Assembly: GCA_035533255.1 (NCBI GenBank)
Contig: DATLUE010000381.1
Location: forward strand, 1-45,292
Direction: 5' to 3'
DNA length: 45,292 bases
Origin: CAIKMD01 sp035533255
Lineage (GTDB): Bacteria; Pseudomonadota; Alphaproteobacteria; ATCC43930; CGMCC-115725
The position numbers and the translations under genes were made by a program. Under the pieces are notes generated by a model. The model did not search any database, was not told where the DNA came from, and was given only the letters and a program-made list of their open reading frames with translations. Position 1 is the stretch's first letter. Each line of letters opens with the position of its first letter. Below are positions 33,012 through 41,533 of this stretch, in pieces.

Positions 33012-33341
33012 CTATTCGTTTTTATCGAAGCGAATTATTGCCCGTTCTAGCCGCTTAATCGCGTCATCGGTCCTGTGTTGTTTAAGAAGTCCCAGAGCCT
33101 CTTGCACGGCGGCGCGAATATCTCTGGCCTTCGGCCCAGGCGATCCTGAAGGTGGAAGGTCGTCATCGTCCGCGAGCGCCGGTGTCCCGTACTTTCCTTC
33201 CTCTACGTCAGCGATGCGACCCTGATTTAGTCCAAACCAAGCCGCTGCATCATGCCGCCGGTCCCCGCGATTAATCATCGCGAGGATCACCGGCACTTCC
33301 TTGGGTTGAACCTGAAGACCGCTTCTTGAAGCTCTAGCCAT
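33012..33341 (-). CDS. Small helix-turn-helix-like protein (cargo)
   Basis: This 109-aa protein carries an apparent helix-turn-helix around residues 17-50 (VPVILAMINRGDRRHDAAAWFGLNQGRIADV), an acidic middle and a helical C-terminus ending FDKNE. GGAGGGG lies a few bases before the ATG. The right inverted repeat carries a promoter reading towards it. A regulator of the element or of the methyltransferase is a reasonable guess. The HxxIAxWFGVxQGRIAE-type pattern is one I associate with alphaproteobacterial small proteins of unknown function. Confidence 0.7.
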   Translation of the reverse strand: MARASRSGLQVQPKEVPVILAMINRGDRRHDAAAWFGLNQGRIADVEEGKYGTPALADDDDLPPSGSPGPKARDIRAAVQEALGLLKQHRTDDAIKRLERAIIRFDKNE

Positions 33342-33437
33342 TTATCCCCTCCCGCTTTTGGAGAGGAGGATATCCGGCAAACACAACTATTTCGAGTCCA
33401 TCATTCTCGGCAGTAACCGGCCTGTCACGCCGTACGC

Positions 33438-33465
33438 AATCTACATGTTGTTCGCCCTTTGTCAA
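33438..33465 (-). promoter_or_regulatory. Inward promoter in the right inverted repeat
   Basis: On the minus strand TTGACA (33465-33460), a 16-bp spacer and TAGATT (33443-33438) point into the element towards the helix-turn-helix-like gene. The boxes match those at the left end. Confidence 0.55.
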
Positions 33466-33478
33466 AGGGATAATTCCG
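33455..33478 (-). repeat. Right terminal inverted repeat of the IS1595-type element
   Basis: These 24 bases are the exact reverse complement of 30059-30082. Confidence 0.93.
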
Positions 33479-33486
33479 GCAATTTA
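33479..33486. repeat. Target-site duplication, right copy
   Basis: GCAATTTA abuts the right end of the element and matches 30051-30058 exactly. Confidence 0.9.
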
Positions 33487-33509
33487 CGTTATTTTACGTT
33501 CAAAGTCAA
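33481..33509 (-). promoter_or_regulatory. Probable original promoter of the 207-aa gene, now separated
   Basis: On the minus strand TTGACT (33509-33504), 17 bp and TAAATT (33486-33481) make a promoter. If the element is removed with one target copy, this promoter lies directly upstream of the 207-aa gene. It now reads into the right end of the element. Confidence 0.5.
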
Positions 33510-33625
33510 GAAACTTCGAGCCCCTGATGAGTCTTTGCGATCTTATGATGAGTCTCTTCGAGGAGTTAGCTCCGCGAGGCTGACCGGACGTCACTCGCTC
33601 GTTACGACCGGCACTATTCAGGCAG

Positions 33626-33784
33626 ATGCGGGGCCCTTTTCCTCTCACGTCGTCGCGGCGCTTCAAAGAGCAAGCGCGCCGTGAGGCGAGGCTTATTGCT
33701 ACGAGTCCGTGCGCGGCTGACGACCAAGCCTTCGTCGATTCGATTTCCTGGCTGAACTCGGAAGACAACGAGCACGCTGGCTGA
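33626..33784 (+). pseudogene. Degraded MazE-family (DUF3018) antitoxin fragment
   Basis: A 52-residue frame from the ATG at 33626 to TGA at 33784 ends with FKEQARREARLIATSP, CAADDQAFVDSIS and a short acidic tail, the C-terminal half of MazE-like DUF3018 antitoxins. The part that should precede it (GLRPVQIWVPD-type) is broken: a GLRP-like LRP stretch is visible just upstream but without a continuous frame back to a start. The bases after the stop read LIREGE, like the beginning of a MazF-type toxin, before stopping. Apparently a decayed toxin-antitoxin locus. The rest of 33342-33960 holds the element end, this fragment and a palindromic repeat only. Confidence 0.6.
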
Positions 33785-33838
33785 TCCGCGAGGGCGAAAG
33801 CGATCACTCCTAGAGAGCATTAACGCGTAAGTTAGATC

Positions 33839-33928
33839 GTCATTCCCGCGCCCTTCGTCAAGCTCAGGAGCGGGAATCCAGAGAAGCAGCGGGCCGTTGC
33901 CATGGACCCCGGCTTTCGCCGGGGTGAC
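33839..33928. repeat. Dispersed palindromic repeat with two hairpins, copy A
   Basis: Two hairpins in series: ATTCCCGC...GCGGGAAT arms at about 33842-33878, and the perfect 8-bp stem ACCCCGGC/GCCGGGGT (33906-33925) with a TTTC loop, i.e. a GAAA loop on the other strand. A related element lies inverted at 42801-42899. It sits 33 bp past the pyrE stop and may also end its transcript. Confidence 0.75.
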
Positions 33929-33960
33929 AAAAGGGTGTTTCGACCTTGGCGATTCGCCTG

Positions 33961-34506
33961 CTATCGCCTGAAATCGTCGTTGGTGAAGAGCGAGACCAGC
34001 TCCAGCCCTTCTTTCTTGAGGTTTTCGCGCGCGCCTTCGAGGCGATCGACGATGGTGACGATCTTCGCGACAATGCCGCCTTGCGCGCGTACCGCTTTCA
34101 CCGCCTTCATCGCCGAGCCGCCGGTGGTGGTAACGTCTTCGAGCACGATCACCGTGCTGCCGGGCGTGAAATTGCCGTCGATCAGCTTGGCGGTGCCGTG
34201 ATCCTTGGCCTCCTTGCGCACGAAAAACGCGTCGATCGGCCGCTGCGTGCCGGCGCTTTTCATCGCGACCGCGACCGCGATCGGCACGGCACCGAGCTCG
34301 AGCCCGCCGATCGCCTTGCAGTCGGCGTCGCCGGCGACGAGATCGTAGATCAGCTCGCCGACCAGCGAGGCGCCTTCGGGATCGAACATCGTCTTCTTCA
34401 TGTCGAAGAAAAATCCGCTGGGCTTGCCCGAGGCCAAGGTGAATTGGCCGCTGAGCAGCGATTTCGCCGCGATGATGTCGCGCAGACGTTGTTTCTTGTC
34501 GGTCAT
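33961..34506 (-). CDS. pyrE: Orotate phosphoribosyltransferase
   Basis: This 181-aa enzyme makes orotidine 5'-phosphate from orotate and PRPP, step five of pyrimidine synthesis. The PRPP-binding motif VIVLEDVTTTGGSA is at residues 119-132, and the catalytic loop with KEAKDHG is near 98-104. The length is slightly short of the E. coli enzyme but normal for this bacterial subgroup. It is alone on its strand with the SDR gene 39 bp upstream. No pyrimidine genes are adjacent. A palindromic repeat follows. Confidence 0.94.
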   Translation of the reverse strand: MTDKKQRLRDIIAAKSLLSGQFTLASGKPSGFFFDMKKTMFDPEGASLVGELIYDLVAGDADCKAIGGLELGAVPIAVAVAMKSAGTQRPIDAFFVRKEAKDHGTAKLIDGNFTPGSTVIVLEDVTTTGGSAMKAVKAVRAQGGIVAKIVTIVDRLEGARENLKKEGLELVSLFTNDDFRR

Positions 34507-34545
34507 GGATCGTGGGTCCTTTCGCTCGAATTCTTTACCGGTCTG

Positions 34546-35304
34546 CTAATGCATCACCTGGCCGCCGTCGACCACGAGGGTCTGGCCGGTGATGAAGTCG
34601 CTCTCGGACGCGGCGAAGAACACGCAGGCGCCCACGAGGTCGGCAGGCTCCTCCTCGCGCGCCAGCGCGCGGGTCTTCGCCATGTGCTGCAACGCATCGC
34701 CGATATCGTTGCGACTCTTCAAAAACTCGGTCGAGGTCAGGCCGGGCGCGATCGCGTTGACGCGGATGCCGTCCTTGCCGAGCTCGCTCGCCATCGAGCG
34801 CGTCATCGCGATGATGGCGCCCTTGGTCGCGACGTAATGCAGCATCATCGGCACGCCCTTGAACACCGTGCCCGAGGCGATGTTGACGATCTTGCCGTAG
34901 CGCTGGCGGCGCATGAACGGCAGCACCGCCTTGACGCATTCGAATGCGCCCCGGACATTGACGGCGAAGGCGCGCTCCCAATCCGCGGCGCTGATCTGGT
35001 CCAGCGGCACCGAGACATAGCGGGCGAACATGGCGGCGTTATTGACGAGGATGTGGACGCCGCCGAATGCCGCCTCGGTATCGCGGATCAGCGCGGCGAC
35101 CGAAGCTGCGTCGCTGACATCGCAAATCCGGCCGATTGCCTCGCCGCCGGAATCGCGGATCGCGCGCACCACCTCGGCTGCGTTCTCGACATCGCCGATC
35201 GCGACTTTCGCGCCTTCGGCCGCCAGCGCCTTGGCGTAAGCGGGGCCGATGCCGGAAGCCGCGCCGGTGACGATCGCAACCTTGCCGCTCAACCTGCCCA
35301 TCAT
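34546..35304 (-). CDS. Short-chain dehydrogenase/reductase (SDR)
   Basis: This 252-aa SDR has the cofactor motif TGAASGIG near residues 14-21, NNAA near 88, catalytic Ser in the NIASGT segment near 141 and Y-x3-K in HYVATKGAI near 155. D38 after the second strand (GDVEN) favours NAD over NADP. It is an oxidoreductase of alcohols or ketones, with the substrate unknown. It diverges from the histidine kinase gene with 63 bp between starts and precedes pyrE on the same strand. Confidence 0.9.
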   Translation of the reverse strand: MMGRLSGKVAIVTGAASGIGPAYAKALAAEGAKVAIGDVENAAEVVRAIRDSGGEAIGRICDVSDAASVAALIRDTEAAFGGVHILVNNAAMFARYVSVPLDQISAADWERAFAVNVRGAFECVKAVLPFMRRQRYGKIVNIASGTVFKGVPMMLHYVATKGAIIAMTRSMASELGKDGIRVNAIAPGLTSTEFLKSRNDIGDALQHMAKTRALAREEEPADLVGACVFFAASESDFITGQTLVVDGGQVMH

Positions 35305-35367
35305 GGCTCTCCCCCATCGTTTTGATCGCGCAACGGCTCGGCCGAGGGTAGGGAGTTCCGCTTTTCG

Positions 35368-37014
<1,647 letters not shown>

Positions 37015-37039
37015 GCGCTTCGTCGCAACGCCGGTTCTT

Positions 37040-38233
37040 CTAAACGACCACGCCGTCGCGCATGAGCGCATCGATCTCGGCCGCACCGAATCCGGCTTCG
37101 GCGAGGATCGCGCGCGAATGCGCCCCGATCTGCGGCGGATCGAGGCGCTTGCCCGGCCGCCGCGCATCGAGCTCGATCGGCAGCTTCGGCAGCTTAGTCT
37201 CGACCCCGTTCGAGAGCGTGGTATCCACGAGCCCGCCGGCATTGAGATGCGGGTCGACAAACAAATCCTCGACCGTGCCGACCGGCGCGAAGGCGATGCC
37301 GACGCTCTCGCAGCGCCGCTCGATCTCGGCGCGGGTGAGCTTGCCGAGCGTTTCGCTGACGGTCAGAATTAGCCATTCCTTCGCCTTGACGCGGTCGCCG
37401 TTGCGCTTCAAGCGCGCGTCGGCAGCGAGATCGGGGCGCTCGAACACGTCGCAAAAACGCAGCCACAGCGCATCGCTGGTGGCGGCGACGAAGATGTCTT
37501 GGTTGTCGGCGCTTTTGAACACCTGATAGATGCCCCAACCGGCGTCGCGCTCCGGCATCGGCAGCACATGACTCGCGCGATTGTAAGCGCCGCCCGCCAT
37601 ATGCGTGCCCATGAGATAGACCGCCGATTCATAAAGCGCGCTTTTGACGAGCTGGCCCTTGCCGGTCGCGTCGCGCTCGCGCAGCGCCGCGAGGATCGCG
37701 ACCGCGGCGAAGGTGCCGCCCATGATGTCGACCACCGAGGCGCCGGCGCGCAGCGGCCGGCCGCGCGGCCCGGTCATATAGGCCAGGCCCGACTGGAACT
37801 GCGTCACCTCGTCGAGCGCCGCGCGCTTTTCGTAGGGGCCGGAGAGATAGCCCTTCATCGTGCAATAGACGAGGCGCGGGTTGACCGCCGACAGCACCGC
37901 GTAGCCGCAGCCGAGCCGGTCCATCGTCCCCGGCGCGTAATTCTCGAGGACGACATCGGCGGTGGCGACGAGGCGGTGGGCGAGCGCGCGGCCGGCATCG
38001 GTCTTCAGATCGACGGCGAGGCTGCGCTTGTTGCGGTTGAAATAGCTGAAGAATCCGCTGGCGAAGCCGCCGAGGCCGCGGGTCACGTCGCCTTGCGCCG
38101 GCTCGATCTTTACGACATCGGCGCCGAGATCGGCGAGCACCAGCCCGCCGCTCGGTCCCATCACGTTCTGGGTGAATTCGAGCACGCGGAGATCGGCGAG
38201 CGGCAGGGTGGGCGCGTGGGCATCTTGCGACAT
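37040..38233 (-). CDS. Class III (CaiB/BaiF) CoA transferase
   Basis: This 397-aa protein matches family III CoA transferases, which move CoA between carboxylic acids through a covalent aspartyl intermediate. The start LRVLEFTQNVMGPSGGLVLADLGADVVKIE and NRNKRSLAVDLK are typical, and the catalytic aspartate lies in SVVDIMGG near residue 169. It is probably used to activate an organic acid for degradation. It diverges from the LigB-like dioxygenase gene, 77 bp between starts, and converges on the kinase gene. Substrates cannot be inferred from sequence. Confidence 0.88.
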   Translation of the reverse strand: MSQDAHAPTLPLADLRVLEFTQNVMGPSGGLVLADLGADVVKIEPAQGDVTRGLGGFASGFFSYFNRNKRSLAVDLKTDAGRALAHRLVATADVVLENYAPGTMDRLGCGYAVLSAVNPRLVYCTMKGYLSGPYEKRAALDEVTQFQSGLAYMTGPRGRPLRAGASVVDIMGGTFAAVAILAALRERDATGKGQLVKSALYESAVYLMGTHMAGGAYNRASHVLPMPERDAGWGIYQVFKSADNQDIFVAATSDALWLRFCDVFERPDLAADARLKRNGDRVKAKEWLILTVSETLGKLTRAEIERRCESVGIAFAPVGTVEDLFVDPHLNAGGLVDTTLSNGVETKLPKLPIELDARRPGKRLDPPQIGAHSRAILAEAGFGAAEIDALMRDGVVV

Positions 38234-38310
38234 CGGAGGACCGATCGGTTGCGATGAATGGCGCGCAGCTTACAATGCGCGCGATCGGAAAGGCATCGGA
38301 AGGATTGGGC

Positions 38311-39297
38311 ATGGCCCGCATTGCCGCCGCTTTCGCGACCTCGCACAGCGTCATGCTGACTTGCGAGCTCGAGGATTGGATCGCGAGATTCCGCGACCGC
38401 GACGACCGCCTGCCGTTCTACGACAAGCAGGGCAAGCCGCTGACCTATCAACAGGTGCTCGCCGAGGCGCCGGCGAATGCGGCCGCGCTGGTGACGCCCG
38501 AGGCGATCACCGCGCGCTTTGAGGAAACCCAGCGCGCGATGGACCGCATGGGCGAAGAGCTGCGCGGCGCCAAGCTCGACGCGCTGATCGTCTGCGGCGA
38601 CGATCAGTACGAGCTGTTCCACGACGATCACATGCCCTCGATCGCGATCTATTACGGCGACAGCATGGTCAATGCCGCGCGGCCGACCGCGCCGGTCGCC
38701 GATTGGTACAAGCGCGCCCAGTTGCGCCGCGGCGAGGAAGGCGCGCCGGTCAGCTATCCGTGCGACGGCAGACTGGCGCTGCGCCTGATCGAGGCGCTGG
38801 TCGGCAAGGGCTTCGACATCTCGGCGGTGAAGTCGATCCCGCCGAGCGAGCATGAAGGCCACGCCTATTCCTTCGTCCATTATCGCTATCTGCATGGCGC
38901 GCCGGTGCCGATCATTCCGGTGTTCCTCAACACCTACAACCCGCCGAATCAGCCGACGCCGCAGCGCTGCGTCGAATTCGGCCGCGCCATCGCCCAGATC
39001 GTCGCCGGCTTCCCCGACGATCGGCGCATCGGCATCATGGCCTCGGGCGGTATGAGCCATTTCCGGGTCGAGGAAGATCTCGACCGCTCGATCTTCGATG
39101 CGATCAAGCGCAAGGATTTGGCCTTCCTCGGCGCGTTGCAGCCCTATCGCCTGCTGGCCGGCAGCTCGGAGCTGCGCAATTGGATCGTTGCCGCGGCGGC
39201 GGCCGCCCATCTCGATGTGACCTGGTCGGCCTACATCCCCGGCTACCGCACCCTGGCGCTGAGCGGGACCGGCCTCGGCTTCGCGCGCTGGTCGTGA
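38311..39297 (+). CDS. LigB-type extradiol dioxygenase-like protein
   Basis: This 328-aa protein belongs to the class III extradiol dioxygenase (LigB, protocatechuate 4,5-dioxygenase beta) superfamily. Histidines expected for Fe(II) binding and catalysis appear in FATSHSVML near residue 10, in the SEHEGHAYSFVHY segment near 190 and in ASGGMSHF near 250. The start at 38311 has GGAAGG upstream and begins MARIAAAF, as in the family; an ATG at 38254 is less likely. No small LigA-like subunit is encoded nearby. Ring cleavage is a fair inference, but related proteins have other functions. Confidence 0.82.
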   Translation: MARIAAAFATSHSVMLTCELEDWIARFRDRDDRLPFYDKQGKPLTYQQVLAEAPANAAALVTPEAITARFEETQRAMDRMGEELRGAKLDALIVCGDDQYELFHDDHMPSIAIYYGDSMVNAARPTAPVADWYKRAQLRRGEEGAPVSYPCDGRLALRLIEALVGKGFDISAVKSIPPSEHEGHAYSFVHYRYLHGAPVPIIPVFLNTYNPPNQPTPQRCVEFGRAIAQIVAGFPDDRRIGIMASGGMSHFRVEEDLDRSIFDAIKRKDLAFLGALQPYRLLAGSSELRNWIVAAAAAAHLDVTWSAYIPGYRTLALSGTGLGFARWS

Positions 39298-39300
39298 TCG

Positions 39301-40311
39301 CTATAGCGGCTCCAGCGCCGGCATCACATCGCGCGCGAAGAGATCGATCGAGCGCGCGACCTCGGCTTCGGTCGTATCGCCGAAGCAGAACTGCCCGACG
39401 AGATAATTGACGCCGGCGATCTCGGCTTGCTCGCGCAATTTCCGGGTCACCGTCTGGGGTGAGCCGGCGATGCCGCGCATGCCGCCGAAGGTGACGTCGA
39501 AATCGGCGGTCTTGGCGGCGCGCTCATGCACCATCCCGGCCTTGCGATGCAGGTGATCGTAGGCCGCGTGCCATTTCGGATAGGCGCGGCGGGCGATGCG
39601 CGTCGCCTCCTCGTCGCTGTCGGCGACCACGATGAAGCGCAAGAGGCCGAGCTTGGGCAAAGCCTTATCGGGCCAAGCCTCGCGCCACGCCGCGCGGAAG
39701 CTGTCGGTATAGGGCCGCGATGCCTCGGCGGTGTCTTGTGTCACGTAATTCGCGCCGAGCCTTGCCGCCCGCGCCGCGCCTTCGGTCGAATGGCCGCCGA
39801 TCCACAGTGGCGGATGCGGCTTCTGCAGCGGCGCGATCGCGATCGGGATATTCTTGAAGCGAAAGAACGCGCCTTCATGGTCAAGGGTCGCATGGGTCAG
39901 GCCGGTGAGGATCACCTGGAGCGCCTCGGCATAGACCGCGGCCGATTGGCTGTGATCGGAATTGAACAGCGCCGCCTCGATCGGCGAGGTGCCGCGGCCG
40001 ATCCCGAGCTCGAGCCGGCCGCCGCTCATCTGGTCGAGCATCGCGATCTCGTCGATGAGGCGCAGCGGATTGTAGAGCGGCAGGATGAAGACCAGCGGCC
40101 CCAAGCGGATGCGCGTCGTGCGCTGAATCGCCGCCGAAAGGAACAGCGCCGGCGAGGGCGCCATGCCGAGCGGCGTGCCGTGATGCTCGGCGACGTGATA
40201 GGCGTAGAAGCCGGCGCGATCGTAGTGCTCGACCAGCCGCAGGCGCGTCGCATAGAAATCGCGCAAGGCCTGCCCGCTGTGGTCGATATGATCGAAAACG
40301 CCGAATTCCAT
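39301..40311 (-). CDS. Luciferase-like flavin-dependent monooxygenase (LLM 5)
   Basis: This 336-aa luciferase-fold enzyme is a close relative of LLM 1 at 11829 (MEFGVFDHIDH against MKFGLFDHVDQ, and shared AEHHGTPL, LVFILPLYNPLRLIDEIAMLDQMS and GRGTSPIE). I start at 40311 because the homology begins there; the frame extends upstream to 40482 without support. It converges on the LigB-like gene 3 bp away and diverges from the NMT1-type binding protein by 86 bp. A role in the same catabolic theme is inferred. Confidence 0.88.
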   Translation of the reverse strand: MEFGVFDHIDHSGQALRDFYATRLRLVEHYDRAGFYAYHVAEHHGTPLGMAPSPALFLSAAIQRTTRIRLGPLVFILPLYNPLRLIDEIAMLDQMSGGRLELGIGRGTSPIEAALFNSDHSQSAAVYAEALQVILTGLTHATLDHEGAFFRFKNIPIAIAPLQKPHPPLWIGGHSTEGAARAARLGANYVTQDTAEASRPYTDSFRAAWREAWPDKALPKLGLLRFIVVADSDEEATRIARRAYPKWHAAYDHLHRKAGMVHERAAKTADFDVTFGGMRGIAGSPQTVTRKLREQAEIAGVNYLVGQFCFGDTTEAEVARSIDLFARDVMPALEPL

Positions 40312-40397
40312 CGCAGGCTCCACATGGGGGTAGGCCTTCCCTAAGCTTGACAGCGGCGCGCTTGTCAACAAGCATCGCGCGCACAAGGGGAGGGACC

Positions 40398-41453
40398 ATG
40401 CGCCAATTTCCGGCAATCGCCGCCGCTGTCGTCGCGTTGATCGCTTTCGGCTTCGCGGCCCAAGCTCAAGCGCCGTCGGCATCGCCCGCCACGATCACCA
40501 TCGGCGTGGTGCCGAGCGTGCCCGCCGCCGCGACCTATCTCGCGGTCGAGAAGGGCTATTTCAAGGAGGCCGGCATCGATGTCGATCTCCAGAACATCCA
40601 ATCCTCCGCGACCGCGATGGCGCTTCTGGCCGCCGACCGCATGCAGGTGGTCGAAGGCGGCGTCGCGCCCAATTACTGGAACGCGCTCGCTTCCGGCCTG
40701 CCGGTGGTGATGGCGCTGGAGCGCGCATCGTCGCCGCTCTATCACGACGTGCTGATCCGCAAGGATCTCGTCGGCAAGCTCAAGACGCCGGCCGATCTCA
40801 AAGGCCGCTCGATCGCCGAGGTCGCGCCCGGCTCGTCGGCGCTGTACGAGGTCGGCAAGGTGCTCGAATCCGCCGGGCTCGACCTCAAGGACGTCGATAT
40901 CAAATACATCCCGTTCCAGCAGATGGGGCTGGCGCTCGTCAATGGCGCGGTCGATGCCGCCTTCGAGGTGCCACCCTTCGGTTCGCTGGCGATCGCGCAG
41001 GGCGAGGGCGTCCACTGGCTCGATCCCGAAGATTATATCAAGGTGCTGCCGTCGAGCTTCGTTGCCTATTTCGCCAACACCGATTGGATCAAGGCCGATC
41101 CCGATCTCGCCAAGCGGTTTTTTCTCGCGCTGGTGAAGGGCGGGCGCGATTACTGCCAAGCCTATCATCACGGGCCGAACCGTGCCGAGGTGGTGGACGT
41201 CATGTTCAAATACAAGGTCGCGGCCAGCCGCGAGCAGCTCGATCGGATGCCGTGGCAGGCGCGCAACCCGAATGGCCGCTTCAACGCCGCCAGCATCCTC
41301 GACCTGCAGGATTGGTTCTTCAAGGAAGGGATCATCAAGACGAAGTTCCCCGCCGAGCGACTGATCGACAGCGACTATGCCGATTACGCGGAAAAGACGC
41401 TGCCGCCTTTCAAGCTCATCAACCAAGCGGATCAGCTCAAGGGGTGTCGCTGA
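40398..41453 (+). CDS. NMT1/TauA-type ABC transporter binding protein
   Basis: This 351-aa exported protein has a signal peptide (residues 1-23, AQA cleavage) followed by a SsuA/TauA/NMT1-type fold: ITIGVVPSVPAAATYLAVEKGYFKEAGIDVDL, then a segment on uptake-ligand lobes. GGGGAGGG precedes the ATG. These proteins bind sulfonates, nitrate, thiamine precursors or aromatic acids. No permease or ATPase gene is adjacent, so it either uses components encoded elsewhere or works alone. An inverted repeat follows. Confidence 0.88.
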   Translation: MRQFPAIAAAVVALIAFGFAAQAQAPSASPATITIGVVPSVPAAATYLAVEKGYFKEAGIDVDLQNIQSSATAMALLAADRMQVVEGGVAPNYWNALASGLPVVMALERASSPLYHDVLIRKDLVGKLKTPADLKGRSIAEVAPGSSALYEVGKVLESAGLDLKDVDIKYIPFQQMGLALVNGAVDAAFEVPPFGSLAIAQGEGVHWLDPEDYIKVLPSSFVAYFANTDWIKADPDLAKRFFLALVKGGRDYCQAYHHGPNRAEVVDVMFKYKVAASREQLDRMPWQARNPNGRFNAASILDLQDWFFKEGIIKTKFPAERLIDSDYADYAEKTLPPFKLINQADQLKGCR

Positions 41454-41464
41454 GGAAGCGGCTT

Positions 41465-41524
41465 AACCGCCAAGACACAAAGGCGCCAAGAATTTTTGCT
41501 TGGCGTCTTGGCGCCTCGGCGGTT
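41465..41524. terminator. Long imperfect inverted repeat, likely bidirectional terminator
   Basis: Arms of about 26 bases (AACCGCC ... GGCGCCAAG and CTTGGCG ... GGCGGTT) flank AATTTTTG between two convergent genes ending at 41453 and 41534. The CCAAGacnCCAAG pattern also resembles a dispersed repeat family, so it may have originated as one. Confidence 0.6.
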
Positions 41525-41533
41525 CGTCTTCTC

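Larger units (their letters stand above)
30059..33478 (+). mobile_element. IS1595-family insertion element with cargo genes, 3420 bp
   Basis: The element is bounded by 24-bp perfect terminal inverted repeats (30059-30082 and 33455-33478) and an 8-bp direct duplication (GCAATTTA). It encodes a DDNK transposase of the IS1595 family near the left end and four further genes: a small basic protein, a DUF3800 protein, an N6-adenine-type methyltransferase and a small helix-turn-helix-like protein. Ordinary IS1595 members are about 0.7-1.1 kb, so more than 2 kb is cargo. The internal sequence is visibly more AT-rich than the host DNA around it. Intact ends, duplication and transposase suggest a recent and possibly active insertion. 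Confidence 0.92.

Noticed and set aside
40312..40482. N-terminal extension of LLM 5
   Set aside because: Arg-rich, not in the paralogue, and overlaps the divergent gene's upstream region.
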